From: Plecoglossus altivelis
Lineage: Eukaryota > Chordata > Actinopteri > Osmeriformes > Plecoglossidae
Assembly: GCA_036571765.1 (NCBI GenBank)
Contig: BROE01000022.1
Span: forward strand, 11,180,282 to 11,244,281
Length of the DNA: 64,000 bases
Direction of reading: 5' to 3'
A program made the position numbers and the translations under genes. The notes below the pieces were generated by a model, which had not been told where the DNA came from, made no database searches, and saw nothing but the letters and a program-made list of their open reading frames with translations. Each line of letters starts with the position of its first letter. The stretch's first letter is position 1. This document shows, in pieces, positions 36,190 through 48,625 of this stretch.

Positions 36190-37140
36190 AAAAAAGGGCT
36201 CACGAAGAGAGAAAAATTACCGGCAGGAGAAAAAGTCAAGCACAATCAAAGAAAGAAAGAGGAGAAGTGAAGAAGAAAGAACCTGAGAAGAACGTCACTG
36301 TGACCAGCAGCTCGGATAATGAGCCCATACCGCTTGATCATACTTCTGAGTAGGGGAGCTCTGAAGATTAAAAGAGGGATCAGGACATCTCAGATTTGTT
36401 AGATGGTGATGTTGTTATTTAATTTTGAAACTAAATGCAGCACACTAACTGGATTGAGAATATTGAGGGCAAGATTCAATATAAGAATCCAAGGCAGCAT
36501 TTGCAATAGCAAACACACGTTTGCAGTGATGTGTAATTTTTCACACAAAGTGATGTGCTGAAGAATAGACTGGGTAACCTGCATGAAGAGTGAAGAATTA
36601 ACACATCACAGGTAGGCAGCAGGATGGCTCCAGAGTTAATGTAGTTCACTTTTGGAACAAGGAAGTCCCAGGCAAAAGTAGAAAAAGGCAAGGGTCAGGT
36701 ATTTCTACCAAACCCAGAACAATACAGGCGCAGGCAATAACTAGAGACAAAATACTCGGTTGGTCAAAAAAGGTCTTCAAAGTCAAAAAAAGTCATTGTT
36801 ATCTATACATACAAACTCAGAATAGAAGGGTTATTATGGTGTCGACACATGACAATACCTCACATGGGTAACTGAACTAAGAAAGTCGGGTGCTCCAACA
36901 AACAGCGGGTGAAAATCATCCTCCAAACTGCACATAGAAAAAGAACTCAGAATGTAAACACAGAAAATACTAACGTAGATTAGTAAATGGTGTACCATAC
37001 AGTAAACATGCAGTAAAAAAAAGAAGCACGAAAACTAAGACCAAGACCAAGAAAGAATAGAACCTTACAAAGTGAGCAATACTTCACATTTCCCTGCAAC
37101 ATTGGGTGTTATAGAGTAATTTAAATGTTTAAAGTTACAT
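36190..37140. other. Intergenic stretch, nothing recognised
   Basis: A/G-rich sequence (36200-36300) and otherwise unique AT-rich DNA with no convincing frame or repeat. Confidence 0.55.
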
Positions 37141-37149
37141 TCATTCATT

Positions 37150-37290
37150 CATGTGAATCCTGTGACTCACTGGCCCCAGTCCAGAGTGTAACTCGCCTAA
37201 GGCCCAAAGTCACTGGGATAGGCTCAAGTCACCTGCGACCCCTAACGGGAATAAGTGGCACTGCAATCCCTAGCAGGAATAAGCAGTAGA
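37150..37290 (+). mobile_element. Truncated teleost dispersed repeat (retroposon 3'-end type)
   Basis: CCAGAGTGTAACTCGCCTAAGGCCC, GGGATAGGCTCAAGTCACC and GCGACCCCTAACGGGAATAAG, then a second AATAAGCAGTAGACAATGAATG, follow the familiar fish repeat that ends in GGATAAGCGG...AATGGATGG. The tail unit is present twice, suggesting an internal duplication. It is flanked by ATTC runs on the left. Confidence 0.6.
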
Positions 37291-37761
37291 CAATGAATGT
37301 TTGAAGTTACCTTTGAGAAAATGAAAAAGATTAATTGGATATGGAAAATGGAGCAAAGACTGCTTAATGTACCCATTGGCTCAGATAAATCCAAGATTTA
37401 AGGTGGGGGGAAATTGATACACAAGATTTTTTTTTTTCATGTCACTTTTTCGTAGATGGTAATCATATATTATCATGTTGATTAACGGAAGACATCCTGA
37501 AATAAAAGTAGATGTTTTATTTTCATTCCCTTCCATCTCATTTGTCCTTGCCTGGAGGACAAAGTCAGTCAAATAGGCTCATCTTACCCCACTTGCCCAA
37601 CACCAGGCCGTGTGTGTGTGTGGATATTTTACTGTTATTTGGTTTATGTTGCAGGGAGAAGACCAGAGACAGATCATACCCCCTGGTAACAGTCATTTAT
37701 CATTAAAAGTACAGAGCTGGACCAACAGCTGGGAGTGTCAGCCAAGGCCGATTATACACAT

Positions 37762-38400
37762 ACAGGGTTCACACACAAAACACTACATACATACTAATAC
37801 ACACATACAGAGCTCACACACAAACCACTACATACATACTGATACACGCATACAGAGCTCACACACAAACCACTACATACATACTGATACACACATACAG
37901 AGCTCACACACTAACCACTAGATACATACTGATACACACATACAGAGCTCACACACAAACCACTACATACATACTAATACACACATACAATACTCACACA
38001 CAAACCACTACATACATACTGATACACACATGCAGTGTTCACACACAAACCACTACATACATACTGATACACACATACAGTGTTCACACACAAACCACTA
38101 CATACATACTGATACACACATACAATACTCACACACAAACCACTACATACATAGTGATACACACATACAGTGTTCACACATAAACCACTACAAACATACT
38201 GATACACAGATACAGTGTTCACACACAAACCACTACATACACACTGATGCGCACATACAGTGTTCATACACAAAATATTACAAACAAACTAATATACACA
38301 TACAATACTCACACACAAACCAATACATACATACTGACACACAGATACAGTACTCACACAAACCTCTACATATATACTGATACACACACATACAATGCAC
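37762..38400. repeat. 45-bp minisatellite, about 14 copies
   Basis: Units of roughly CACACACAAACCACTACATA followed by CATACTGATACACACATACAGAGCT repeat head to tail over 0.64 kb. Variants at the end (CAGAGCT, CAGTGTT, CAATACT) group by position. The period of 45 bp equals 15 codons, so frames stay open on both strands and yield repetitive pseudo-proteins (HTNHYIHTDTHIQ and VCVYQYVCSGLCVNT). No start context, splice site or known repeat protein supports expression. Confidence 0.95.
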
Positions 38401-38470
38401 ACACACACCTGGCCTGTCTTACTTTACTCTTTAATTTTCAATCTTCAGATGGGTTACATTTGCTTCTAAG

Positions 38471-38484
38471 TGTGTGTATGTGTG

Positions 38485-38529
<45 letters not shown>
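38471..38529. repeat. (TG)n microsatellite
   Basis: A TG run of about 60 bp with single TATG and TTTG interruptions. Confidence 0.95.
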
Positions 38530-38531
<2 letters not shown>

Positions 38532-38628
38532 ATCTGCTAGTTATGTGGTAATTCAAAAAGGTTGTTGGAGTTACATCACATGAAGTATGTTAGTCCCCTG
38601 CTGCTCCCAGAGTTTGGGTGGATGATCT

Positions 38629-38635
<7 letters not shown>

Positions 38636-38690
<55 letters not shown>
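38636..38690. repeat. (GA)n microsatellite
   Basis: A perfect GA run of about 27 units. Confidence 0.97.
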
Positions 38691-38692
<2 letters not shown>

Positions 38693-41600
38693 CCAGGGTG
38701 TCCAAGAAACACTGCTCAAAGATGAAGCCAGAGAAGGCATTGCTCAAAAAGACAAACTTGACAGCGGGTTTATTGGCAGAACAATTTTGGGGGGTTATTT
38801 CCAGGACAATAAATTCAATTCAAATTCATGTACCTTGACAACTGCAAAATAATCTAGCAATTTTGCAATCCTCACCCCCAGAGAGTGAGCTTGAGTCCAT
38901 ACAAGCTGTTTCAGCTTATGTATGGCTGGGATTCAGATCATCCTCAACCTGCCAACCTGCAAAGTCAGCACAGAAATTGGAACTGTCATTCAAACAGACT
39001 GTGTGTGTGCCCAAGAGAGTGTGTGTATACATGCAGCAAGTGAGTTTGTGCTGTTGTGAGATTTGTAAAATAGGGGGGGGGGATTTGTTAACTAAGCTGA
39101 TTTTGGTTTCCCAGTCATAGTTGGATGTTTTGCTTCATACAGGATGTATAGTCTAGTCATGCAAGAAATGAGCGGATATGATTGGATGCGTCACCTGTGT
39201 TTGTTCGCCCCTGGGCTTCTCCCCATATTTTATCAGTCGACAGAGAACATTCCCAGATAATGAGGAGGTCTGTTATCAACCACTCAACCATTTAACACCC
39301 ATGATTATTATGTTACTTTTATACTGTTTTGAATGTTCTGAATATGAGAAATGCTGTTTGATCTAATCCCTACTGGATTTAGAAACATGCCTGTCTATGA
39401 ATTATGTTGCTGGTGTCACGGATACTGCCAAACAGTTTAACTGTTTGCTAAAGCTTACTTATGCCTGCACAGCCACATGTTCTTTGTAAAATACGACTCA
39501 AAAATGTCTGTGACACTAGAGTGTAGGTCAAAAATGATTTGGCTCCATGAATGTGGCATCCTCCTTCAGTGCTATGTTGATTGTCCCACCCTCCCACATT
39601 GTGATACTGTTCAACTGTTCAACTGCCCTTCATTCCTTTATTCTTTGTCCAGTCTTCTGAGACACTCACACACCTCCACCATACAGATCTGTCGTGAATA
39701 CTTTGAATTCAGCTTGAGCTTGACTTGTTGATTGACTTAATTGACGAGGTGCGTTCACAGTCAAACTAGAGACGTCTTCAGTACCACTCCGGATTGGAAA
39801 CACAGTTCTGAGGTCTAATTCCACACGTCTACCTACAGAGGACAGTGCTGTGCAGGAGAAAGACACAGGGGAATCTGAACTCAACCACATAACAGTGTTC
39901 CTGTGTTACCAGACTATTTTATGAGTGTACACTTCAAGGGCCTAGCCCATGATTTCCCAGGTGACTTCTTCTCATCCATAATGGAGAACCTGTGGGGTTA
40001 CAGGACTGTTTCCATGAATCACACTCTAAGAAAATGGTCTCCACAAACAAGCTTGGAAATACTGGTGCTTACAGGCAGCTGGGGTAGGTGTTAGTTCTCG
40101 TGTTGTCTTACGTCTTCTGTGTGTGCGAGGGCAGTCTTTTGTGTCTGGACCGTTCAAGGTTGCCATGACCAGCAAAGCACCAATAATAAGTGTGTCTCAC
40201 CCAGCAATCCTCAGCGGCCATTGTGTTCCTGCATCGTGCGTTGTGTGTCTGCAGCAGCTTGAAATACAGAAGCTGGGTATTTTCTGTGTGACTGTGTATT
40301 GCGACATAGTTATTCGTGTTTGTGGTCAATCCACAACATTTCACCAGAAAGCTTATTTTTTGTCATGGAATGAGCAAAGGGAAATTGGGGTGTGTGGTTG
40401 CTCATTGCAAAATGAATGTGAGTCTGTGTGTGTTCATGTATGAGTGTACTTACAAGAGAGGAGATACACATTGCATGTCCAAGTGTGGATGTAGTATTCA
40501 TACGTGTGTGCACCTGTATGTATACATCTTTTTGATTGGACAGGTTGCCAATACAGATTGCCCATTGAACCACAACCTGTTGATTCAATACCTCTCAATA
40601 CCTTCAAAACCTACCTTGTATCTTCCTTTTCTTCTCATCATTTGGATAACTGTCATACAAATGATGCCTATTGCCTTTATTTGAAGTTTTTTACCGCATG
40701 TTCAAATAAATAACCAAAGCATCTTTGTGATTCGTTAAAGAACTAGACAACAAGCACAATATAATAATATCTGAATGTCAACACTGAACTGAGTCAAGTA
40801 AGATTGATAAATGTAGGATTATTTTAAGACTTGACTTTGGGCCCCATGGAAGAAGTCATCAAGCGACCATTACCAGTAATAGTGTCCATGTCTGAAGACT
40901 TGGCAGTCATTTGACCACCTAGCTGCTCTATAAGTAGGAAGAAACTGTACGGCACTTCTAGTGTTAAAAGAATAGGACAGCTAAATGAGGCTCCAATAAA
41001 TTAGTCATGAAAATAAGCTGATGGACAGAATCAGAAAGTTTATCTGCAGATAATTGGATGGGGAAAACACTTTAACCGCTTTATAAACCACTTTATGAAC
41101 ATGCACTGCTAATTAAGCCTATTAACTTGTGTTTAAGAGACATCCGCCAACTTGGCACACGCACAGACACACAAATACACTCACACATAGACACACATAC
41201 GGTTCAGCAAAACTCAGTCACAGTGAAGTCGTGTGCATGCATGTGTGTGTATGTTTCAGCTGTGTGCGTTACGAGAATTCCTTTGGTGAAAACCAACCCT
41301 TTACAGTAATACCGATTATGACTTTGGGTAGAGACCAAGGGAGACATATGGAGGGAGAGACAGAGAAAACTAGAGACAAAGCCAGAAGAACCAGACCGAA
41401 CTGTAATGGATCACTCCTATCAGCTGTGTTATTGCGATGAGGTGTGTCATTTATGTAGAGATTTCCCAAAGTGTTGTGACTCACTTCAGCAGACACAGGG
41501 TGACGTTGTTCGGCCTCCGGCCAGGCCACCGCACCGTCTTTCTGATTTCATTAGAGGGGGTGCGTTCAACACCCTGGGGTTCCGAGAACATCTCTAGAGG

Positions 41601-44600
41601 AATGAAGCAAATCTGGAACACTTCGAAGCGAGCAGCTGCGTCTCTCAGAGGTGCTGCAGGCTACGTCCTACAACATTCAGGGCTGTGAGCAGGAAGAAGA
41701 CATCCCTGGAGATCCTATGGTTGAGGTAGCAGCGATGGGAAAACACAAAAGCAATGAAAGGGTGGGATACCAAGAAGCATTTATATACAAAAATGTTCTG
41801 TAGACACACACAGAGACCTGCGAGGGCTTATGTGCCAGTTCCTCTACACATCACCATCCACTCTCAGTCTGGCCTTTGTGCAGGTAGCCTATGGTGTGTA
41901 AAGCAGCAGGACTTAGTGGGAGGCGAGCCCAGATGGTTTGACTGGCCTCAGGGACCACTGTCTACCCACAGGTGCCAACAACACACAATTCAGAGACTGA
42001 CTGGTGCACGCTTCTGCACTAGGGTCAGTTGTACCTGGAGAGAATCCTCCAAGAGAGGATAGGAGATAAAAAGAGGGCTATTTAGATTCCTGACCAATAA
42101 AACAAACAGACTTGAATTGTGTTTTCTCTCCATCTCTTTTTCCCTACCTGTGCACAGTACCAGTCTATTGTTTTTCGATCGCCCCTTCTCTGTCAGGATA
42201 AACCACACGCAAAGGCAGATGACTGGCACAGCCAATAGTTTATTGGACAATTGACAGGAACAAAGTTGAGGAGAATGCTTGAGACAGACAAATTAAGATA
42301 GCACTGCTATGCTGCAGGAAAAGAGTCCTTTACCACATGCAACAAGAACATGAGCAAGTCACTGCAGTGTTTGCTAAAGTACTGGTTGTGATTGCTGATG
42401 AGGAACAGGTAATGGTTATCAGTATTCGGGCGCTGCGGTGGAATGACTGGGAAATCCAGTGTCTGTTCTAGGGTCTGTTTCAGCTTTTCCTCTCTGTCTT
42501 TTATTTCGGTTTCTAATCACATGTAAACACCCACATCCTTACATCATGTGCCATGCGCTGCAAGCCTAGTGTGGGCCAGCCTGGCCAGAGGAGACCACCG
42601 CGGGAAGCCCCAATCCACATCTCTACCGGGATGTTACTTCAAAGACCTCCATGAGAGGATTGGAACTCACATTTGTCACGCAAACACTCACACACACACA
42701 CGTACACAAATAATCCATACAAGCGCAGGATACATCTCGTCATGATAGCCGGTCTTCCGTTTAATTTCACTGCGGTGAATCAGGCTTCGAAATTGACCTT
42801 CCCTCCCATTACTACAGCGTCCCCACTGATTAAATGAAGGTGGGTAAAATTGTTCAAAGCTGACTGGGACCAATTGATTTATAACCCTGTATTCTACCAG
42901 CATCCAGTAAGCAGGCAAGAGCCAGTCCGAATCCACACTCTCTCTGCCTCCAGGACCTCGCTCATTTGATGTTGCTGCTGTGTAAAACCAAACCATTTAA
43001 ACAGCCGGATTCCGTTTTAGTAGCGCATGTTTTACTTTCTCCGGCTCTTGCTTTGGCCACAGGCAGTCCTCTGTTTTCTCCTCCATGTTCTACTTGTCTT
43101 TCATGTCATCAGTACAGGAGAAGCCCTTGGTGATCTGTATTCAATGATGGCAGCATGTCAGAGTGGAGGGGTGGATAGTGGGAGTTGGTGTATCCACAGA
43201 AGATATGGAGGCATGCAATTATGAGGGCATGTGGTGACAGATGGAAGAAAGCACTTTATTTGATTCAATAAGCTCACTGTTTCCATCCAGTTCAAGTATT
43301 TGAATGAAGAGGTGAGGGAGTGGACAGAGATCAAAGGGCAAAGAGTTCTCCAGAAATGGTGGACAGAGATTACTGGGGTCAGCTATGAATATATTAACAC
43401 CGGCCACCATGGAGAGTGTGCATTGGGGGATTTTATAACAATCTGTGCAAAGTACAGTATGTGCACACACACATACTGTACACATACCCACACTCTCACA
43501 CAAGTGCACGTGCATGTGCATACACGGTGATTGGATCCAAATCAGGATCAACTGTGACCAACAGGATCAGTTACTGATGCAATCTGTTGAGACCCAGACC
43601 TCAGCAATGACTTTGGCCAGACCAGAAGGACAGACTTACCCTCATTACTCTGAGCACACTGGAAGCTCTCCCATGGTTGCGTAACCCTGTTTCAACGTGG
43701 GATCCAGGCGTACGGTCCACATTTGTCGGTTCAAATCATACACTGTTGGTGGTGCTTCTGCGGTAGATGGTGCGACATGTTAATTGCTCAGGCAAATTTG
43801 CAGAACGGCTGCATGAATCATCCAGTGGACATCTGCTCCTGAACACATTAGAGAAATCCTAGCTCCAGAACAGATCATCACAGGAGGCTGCAGGCTAACT
43901 GGTCAGCAGTCTTCATCACCAATACCTGTACCAACACCCAAAGGCTGCAACAAACACCTATCCATGGACATTCATTTCAAGCACATTATAACTGAACATA
44001 AAACAAATGTCTTCCGCCTGCTACCACATACACATAAATGTTAAAAGAGGACAAATCCTTCAAATGGGTGGAATGAGATCGAGACACCCCCTCATATATA
44101 TTCCCATGTATACCACAATAGATCCCACTTTCCATACTAGCAGTAGAACAGGGTGATACGTCAGTGCAATCTGTCCTGTCCCAGACATTTGGTTTTACAA
44201 TCAAATCTGTATATCCATGGAATGATGTAATGGTGCCTGAAATGGGCCACACAATGATGAATACATCCTTTCACAGCCATCCATACTTATAGCTGGAACC
44301 AGTGGATGGAAATGATTCTGTTTGCGCTGATACCCCATTTGTCTTGCTATCTATACAAGTCAATTATAAAACTGCCCAGTTGGCCAATCAAAAAATGATT
44401 GATTTCCCTTGTTTCTTCCTGTCGTTCAACTGGCTTCAATTAGCCTCTGCATGCATTCAAAGGCGGGGGGGGGGGATTTGTGTCTGGGCATTTGTGTGTT
44501 TGTGCGTTTGTGTGCTCAGAATCAGTGCTGCTTTGGAAAAGAAAACAAGAATTCTATACTACGTGTGTAGAATGTCTTCTACGCCTGTCACTTTGTAGGA

Positions 44601-44640
44601 GGAAGGCTCAGGAGGAGAGAGGTGGACAGGTCTGCTTAAC
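38691..44640. other. Intergenic stretch without recognisable genes
   Basis: Unique sequence of moderate AT content with small CA/TG runs (41160-41260, 42688-42702, 43466-43500) and two short G runs (39075, 44464). The frames at 41437-41688 and 42688-42996 have no family resemblance I can name. A minus-strand AATAAA lies at about 42238-42245, but no gene can be attached to it. Confidence 0.55.
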
Positions 44641-44651
44641 TTGTAAGAAGG

Positions 44652-44731
44652 AGATGCCCATCTTTAGATGTCCAAAATCAATGTCCAGTGCCGATGTCCA
44701 TCTCTGGATGTCCAAAATCGATGTCCAGTAC
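44652..44731. repeat. Tandem duplication, unit about 42 bp
   Basis: GATGCCCATCTTTAGATGTCC...CAATGTCCAGTG is followed by GATGTCCATCTCTGGATGTCC...CGATGTCCAGTA. The unit itself contains three GATGTCCA-like sub-repeats. Confidence 0.88.
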
Positions 44732-45601
44732 CTCAGGTCAGCCAGGGTCTGGCCAAGGCCCTGGATGCATCCAGGGGTCAAGGTTTGGGATTTCCTTTAT
44801 GCCAGAGCCACATGATGAGCTCAGAATGGGAGTTAAAAACAAGCCATGTTAGACTACACCAAAACAACAGTTTTCAAGGGCAGCTGTCCAAAGGAGGACT
44901 TAACTGATCTTTATTTCTACGCATACATAAAGCTTCAGGTACAAACACACCCCCACAAGCTTTTGTTGGAGGATTTTTGATTTTGCGGCTGAAACAAGAA
45001 GTCAGAAAGGGAATCAAATAAAACTACAGTTTGAGTGAATAACTGGCCAGATGTACCAAAGCATGTTCTCAGATTCACAGTAAGACTAACTGTGTCCTGT
45101 GTTCCTTGTAAAAGCTGGATAAGTATGGGTATAGTTAAGACCTTGCTCGATAAAACATGTTTTTTTAATCCCTTTGGCAGCAAGTTCCTCAACTGCTCAG
45201 TATGTATAGTATGACGACTAACCTTCTGGAGAGAGATGATGTAATACTCACACACCCACACAGATGTACACAAGTTTATACTCACGCACACACACACACA
45301 CACATACGTACACACACAAGCATACACATCTGTCTCTACGTTGACAAAGGTCTGATTCTCTGACCGGAGGGTGTACTGTGTACACAGAGCTGGTTCAATC
45401 TGGAAAACAGGAAGGCATTCTTCAAGCTAACGTACTACATTAAGGAACAGAACAAAAGCCATTCTCCTAATGTATTCCAGTGGAAAAGTGTCACCCTCTA
45501 GGTTTGTTACCGGTATCAATTTCTCAATTTCCATAATATCTGTGACTGCAGATATTGAACGTTCCCCGGTTCCTTCCACATCCTAAATACAAATGCACAT
45601 C

Positions 45602-45602
<1 letters not shown>

Positions 45603-45632
<30 letters not shown>
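45603..45632. repeat. (CA)n microsatellite
   Basis: An uninterrupted CA run. A second short CA run is at 45843-45865. Confidence 0.93.
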
Positions 45633-45637
<5 letters not shown>

Positions 45638-46163
45638 GGTGTGCACACATGTACATATGCCTGAGGCCCACAGTCGCAAATGGAAGTGAGTGGGAAAGCA
45701 AACAGAGGAACTCTCCGCAGGAGACATCTTCAGGGAGGGCTACTCTGCTGGCTACGCTGGGCTCCTTGAACTTCAGCCGAACCGCCCCCACACACAGGGA
45801 CCCCATCCGGAAGTCCACCAGCTAGTCTGCATCCCACACACTGACACACACACACACACACACACGACATGCTGCCATTGATTCAGACATCATAGCATCA
45901 ATTCAACCAAGCAGCATTCCTCTTAGTACATTCTGTCTACTTTCATGTACATTTACCAAATGACACACTAACATGGCACATTGATGTTTTAGGCAGAGCA
46001 GCAACCTGCATTGTTGTGGCCATCAGGAGAATGCTAACGGTCTTCAGAGGGCTGCTTCCTGCCGACAGATCAGCAGGAAACATAAAGGACCCTCTGGCCT
46101 TTGGCTCTACATCAATCTGACCACACATCCCGCTGACACCTGTGAACTTTGGTCTGGCCAAGA

Positions 46164-46246
46164 GTGTGTGTGTGTGTGTACGTGTGTGTGTGTGTGTACG
46201 TCTGTGTGCGTGCGTGCGTGCATGCGTGCGTGTGTGTGTGTGTGAA
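46164..46246. repeat. Mixed TG and (TGCG)n microsatellite
   Basis: TG runs interrupted by TACG, then GTGCGTGCGTGCATGCGTGC: alternating purine-pyrimidine throughout. Confidence 0.9.
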
Positions 46247-47071
46247 TGTGTAGGCGAGCATTGGTGGGGGGTCTTTAGAGGTTTGTGGAGGGATTGGTGG
46301 GGGGTGTCTGGAGAACAGAGTAGTGGTGGGGCTACTGAGAGACCGGTTTTTGTTTGTGACGGTCGGGAGGTGAGTGTCTGTGTTTGGGAAGGGGTGGGGG
46401 TGTAAGAGGTGGTGTAGGCAGGTTAGACTAGGCCCTTTCCGAATTTTGGCGCCGCACTCACACACACAGCTCCCTGCTGCCTAACAGCGCTTCCTCTGGA
46501 GAACTGTGCCAAAGGAGGCTCAAGGGATTTGGCTTCTGCGGACCATGGGTGGGACCATTTCATGCCAGGTCATAGCATGCAGTAATCTGTCTCTGGCTTC
46601 TCATCCCACTAAAACACTGCAAACAAGTCTTGAGCACTAAGAGGAAACAACATTTCCTTAAGTGCATGAAGCAGATGGAGGTGAGACAGACTGCATTAAA
46701 ACCCTCTCTAATATTCAGGGAAGAGTCATTTAACTGTAACGCTCATCATTAGGAAAATGTTGAGTCGGCCCTCTAAGGAATGAAAACTTATTAAATATTG
46801 ACTTGTTGGCCTTGGCACCTGCATCTTCACGGTCATGTTCATCTTGACCTGTGCTCTTCTTTTTACATCTATTGCAGTATTCACTAACTGCTTAAACACA
46901 GTAAACAGTGGCCGGTTGGAGAAGCTAGCCTTGCAATGAGGCATCTACCTCATTAGAAACTAGAGGAGCTGGTGTAGTGAAAGATGCTTCTTTGCAGAAG
47001 CGGTAGAGTGTCATTCGAATATTTTTTACAGGTTTTTGATTGTGTGTTCCAGTAAATCAATACATAAGTAT

Positions 47072-47072
<1 letters not shown>

Positions 47073-47103
<31 letters not shown>
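47073..47103. repeat. (TG)n microsatellite
   Basis: An uninterrupted TG run of about 15 units. Confidence 0.95.
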
Positions 47104-47105
<2 letters not shown>

Positions 47106-47184
47106 GTTGTAGGTACAAACATGCAGACACACATACATACACACATTCACACAGCTGATGTGGACTATAGACCGGAGTGCAGGA

Positions 47185-47650
47185 TAGAAGATTAATTAGT
47201 TTTCAGTGTGTTTGGTTGTTTAATCATTTTTTCTATAGCAATCTCCCGGCGAGCTCGAATAGCTCTGGATATTCTAAACTATAGGACACAGAGATGATGC
47301 AGGGCTGGAGGAGCTCTCATTCGCTTTATCTTTTACTCATATGTTTGACTGAAATTGTAAAAAAATGAATGTTGTCAATCCGCTTAACTAATCACAGAAT
47401 CCACCAGAACATGCACAAAAAAACATTCCACCAATAAATAAATAAAAAACACAATAAACGAGGGCTGTCTGTGATTTGTTGCAAGATTTATTACCAACTA
47501 ATCTCCCATGGTTCTTGTTCAGGGGGTTTAGATTTGTTGCCACTGTGTGTTAATTGAAGTGTACCCAGGGGTTGTGATTGAAATTCATTATGCAGGGATG
47601 ATGCCTGAAGATTAAAGAACAACACAATGGACCTGAACAGGTCCGGATAG
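47185..47650. promoter_or_regulatory. Candidate conserved noncoding element cluster
   Basis: Two unique, repeat-free blocks (47185-47440 and 47470-47645) contain many homeodomain-type cores (ATTAATTAG, TTTAATCATT, TAACTAATCACAG, TTAATTGAAG, AAATTCATTATG) and no open frame. They are separated by an A-rich link. This is the sort of sequence often conserved between fish and mammals beside developmental or neuronal genes, but no alignment was possible. Confidence 0.3.
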
Positions 47651-48464
47651 ACTGACCTTGTTTCAGGCAGCGCTGGAATGGACTGATCATTTTCGGAAAC
47701 CTCCGAATTTGTTATGCGCTACACACACATGCTACACCTCACGGCTGTCAGCGTCGGGAGAGGTTTGGATCCCTGCCACCACCTTGAACATTAGTGTGAA
47801 AAGGTTCTGCTAAGCTGTTGTGGGTGGATGCAGATGTCAAGGCTGCAGGAGCCAACCCATGGCGTATGTATAAAAAAAAGCTATTATCACAGATTTGAAA
47901 GTGTTCCCTTCAGTCGGTTTCTAAGCTTCTTCAATCACAATCACAATGTGATCACAATGTGATCTGCTGTTCCTCTGGCCCAAAGAAAGATCAAGGGCAG
48001 GCAGGCAGGTTTAGTTTCCATGGCTGGTTGGTAACACCATCAAACCTCAGATGAAATGTGTTTTAAAATGGCATGATTCTCATGTACTTTGTTCTTTAAA
48101 TTCACTCTTCCTGGGTGTCTGGCAGGTGTTGTGACATGATGTCTGACGGGCCTCCAGGGCGATTAAGGTGTATCTGTCAGGAGTAGGCTGGGTTTGTAAA
48201 CACAATATGTTCACCTCTCCGGGCCTGCAGAAACGACTGCTTCTGTTGCAGGGACGTGAGTGTGGGAACGACGAGGTCGGATTCGGTGTCTGGAAAACGT
48301 GGAAATGCTGGGATGTCAAAGCATTTCAAATTGTACATCTGTGTGTGAACGCGTCCGTCGGTCTTTATATCCAGCACCCTGCCTGGGCAAACACACTCAT
48401 ACACTTGTGCAATATCAAGACTTTCCAGTAAAGTAACAGGCTAGAATGGCATTAGCCTGCCTCG

Positions 48465-48625
48465 GACAGGATAGTTTCGCTGACAGAGTTGCCATAGTAA
48501 CTGAGCTTGAACTGAATTGAACTGACTTTTTGACATGAAATATGTCTCAGTCTAAATTCCCATATAGAATGATCGTAGCTACATAAATAGCTAACATTAC
48601 AATTGCAATAAAGCGTCACTGTCCT
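48465..48625. mobile_element. Fragment of a non-autonomous element related to 60.8-61.3 kb
   Basis: GTTGCCATAGTAACTGAGCT at 48488-48507 recurs in reverse complement at 60851-60878. AGCTACATAAATAG with related flanks (48563-48599) recurs in direct orientation at 61203-61238. A short self-complementary CCTCGGACAGG lies at the left. This mix of orientations fits an element with terminal inverted repeats. Confidence 0.4.

Noticed and set aside
37762..38400. CRISPR-like array of regular direct repeats
   Set aside because: Units are contiguous with no unique spacers, and this is vertebrate DNA, so it is a minisatellite.
43690..43900. Possible tRNA-like SINE around GGTTCAAATCATACAC
   Set aside because: There is a B-box-like motif, but no A box at proper spacing and no tail; not supportable.
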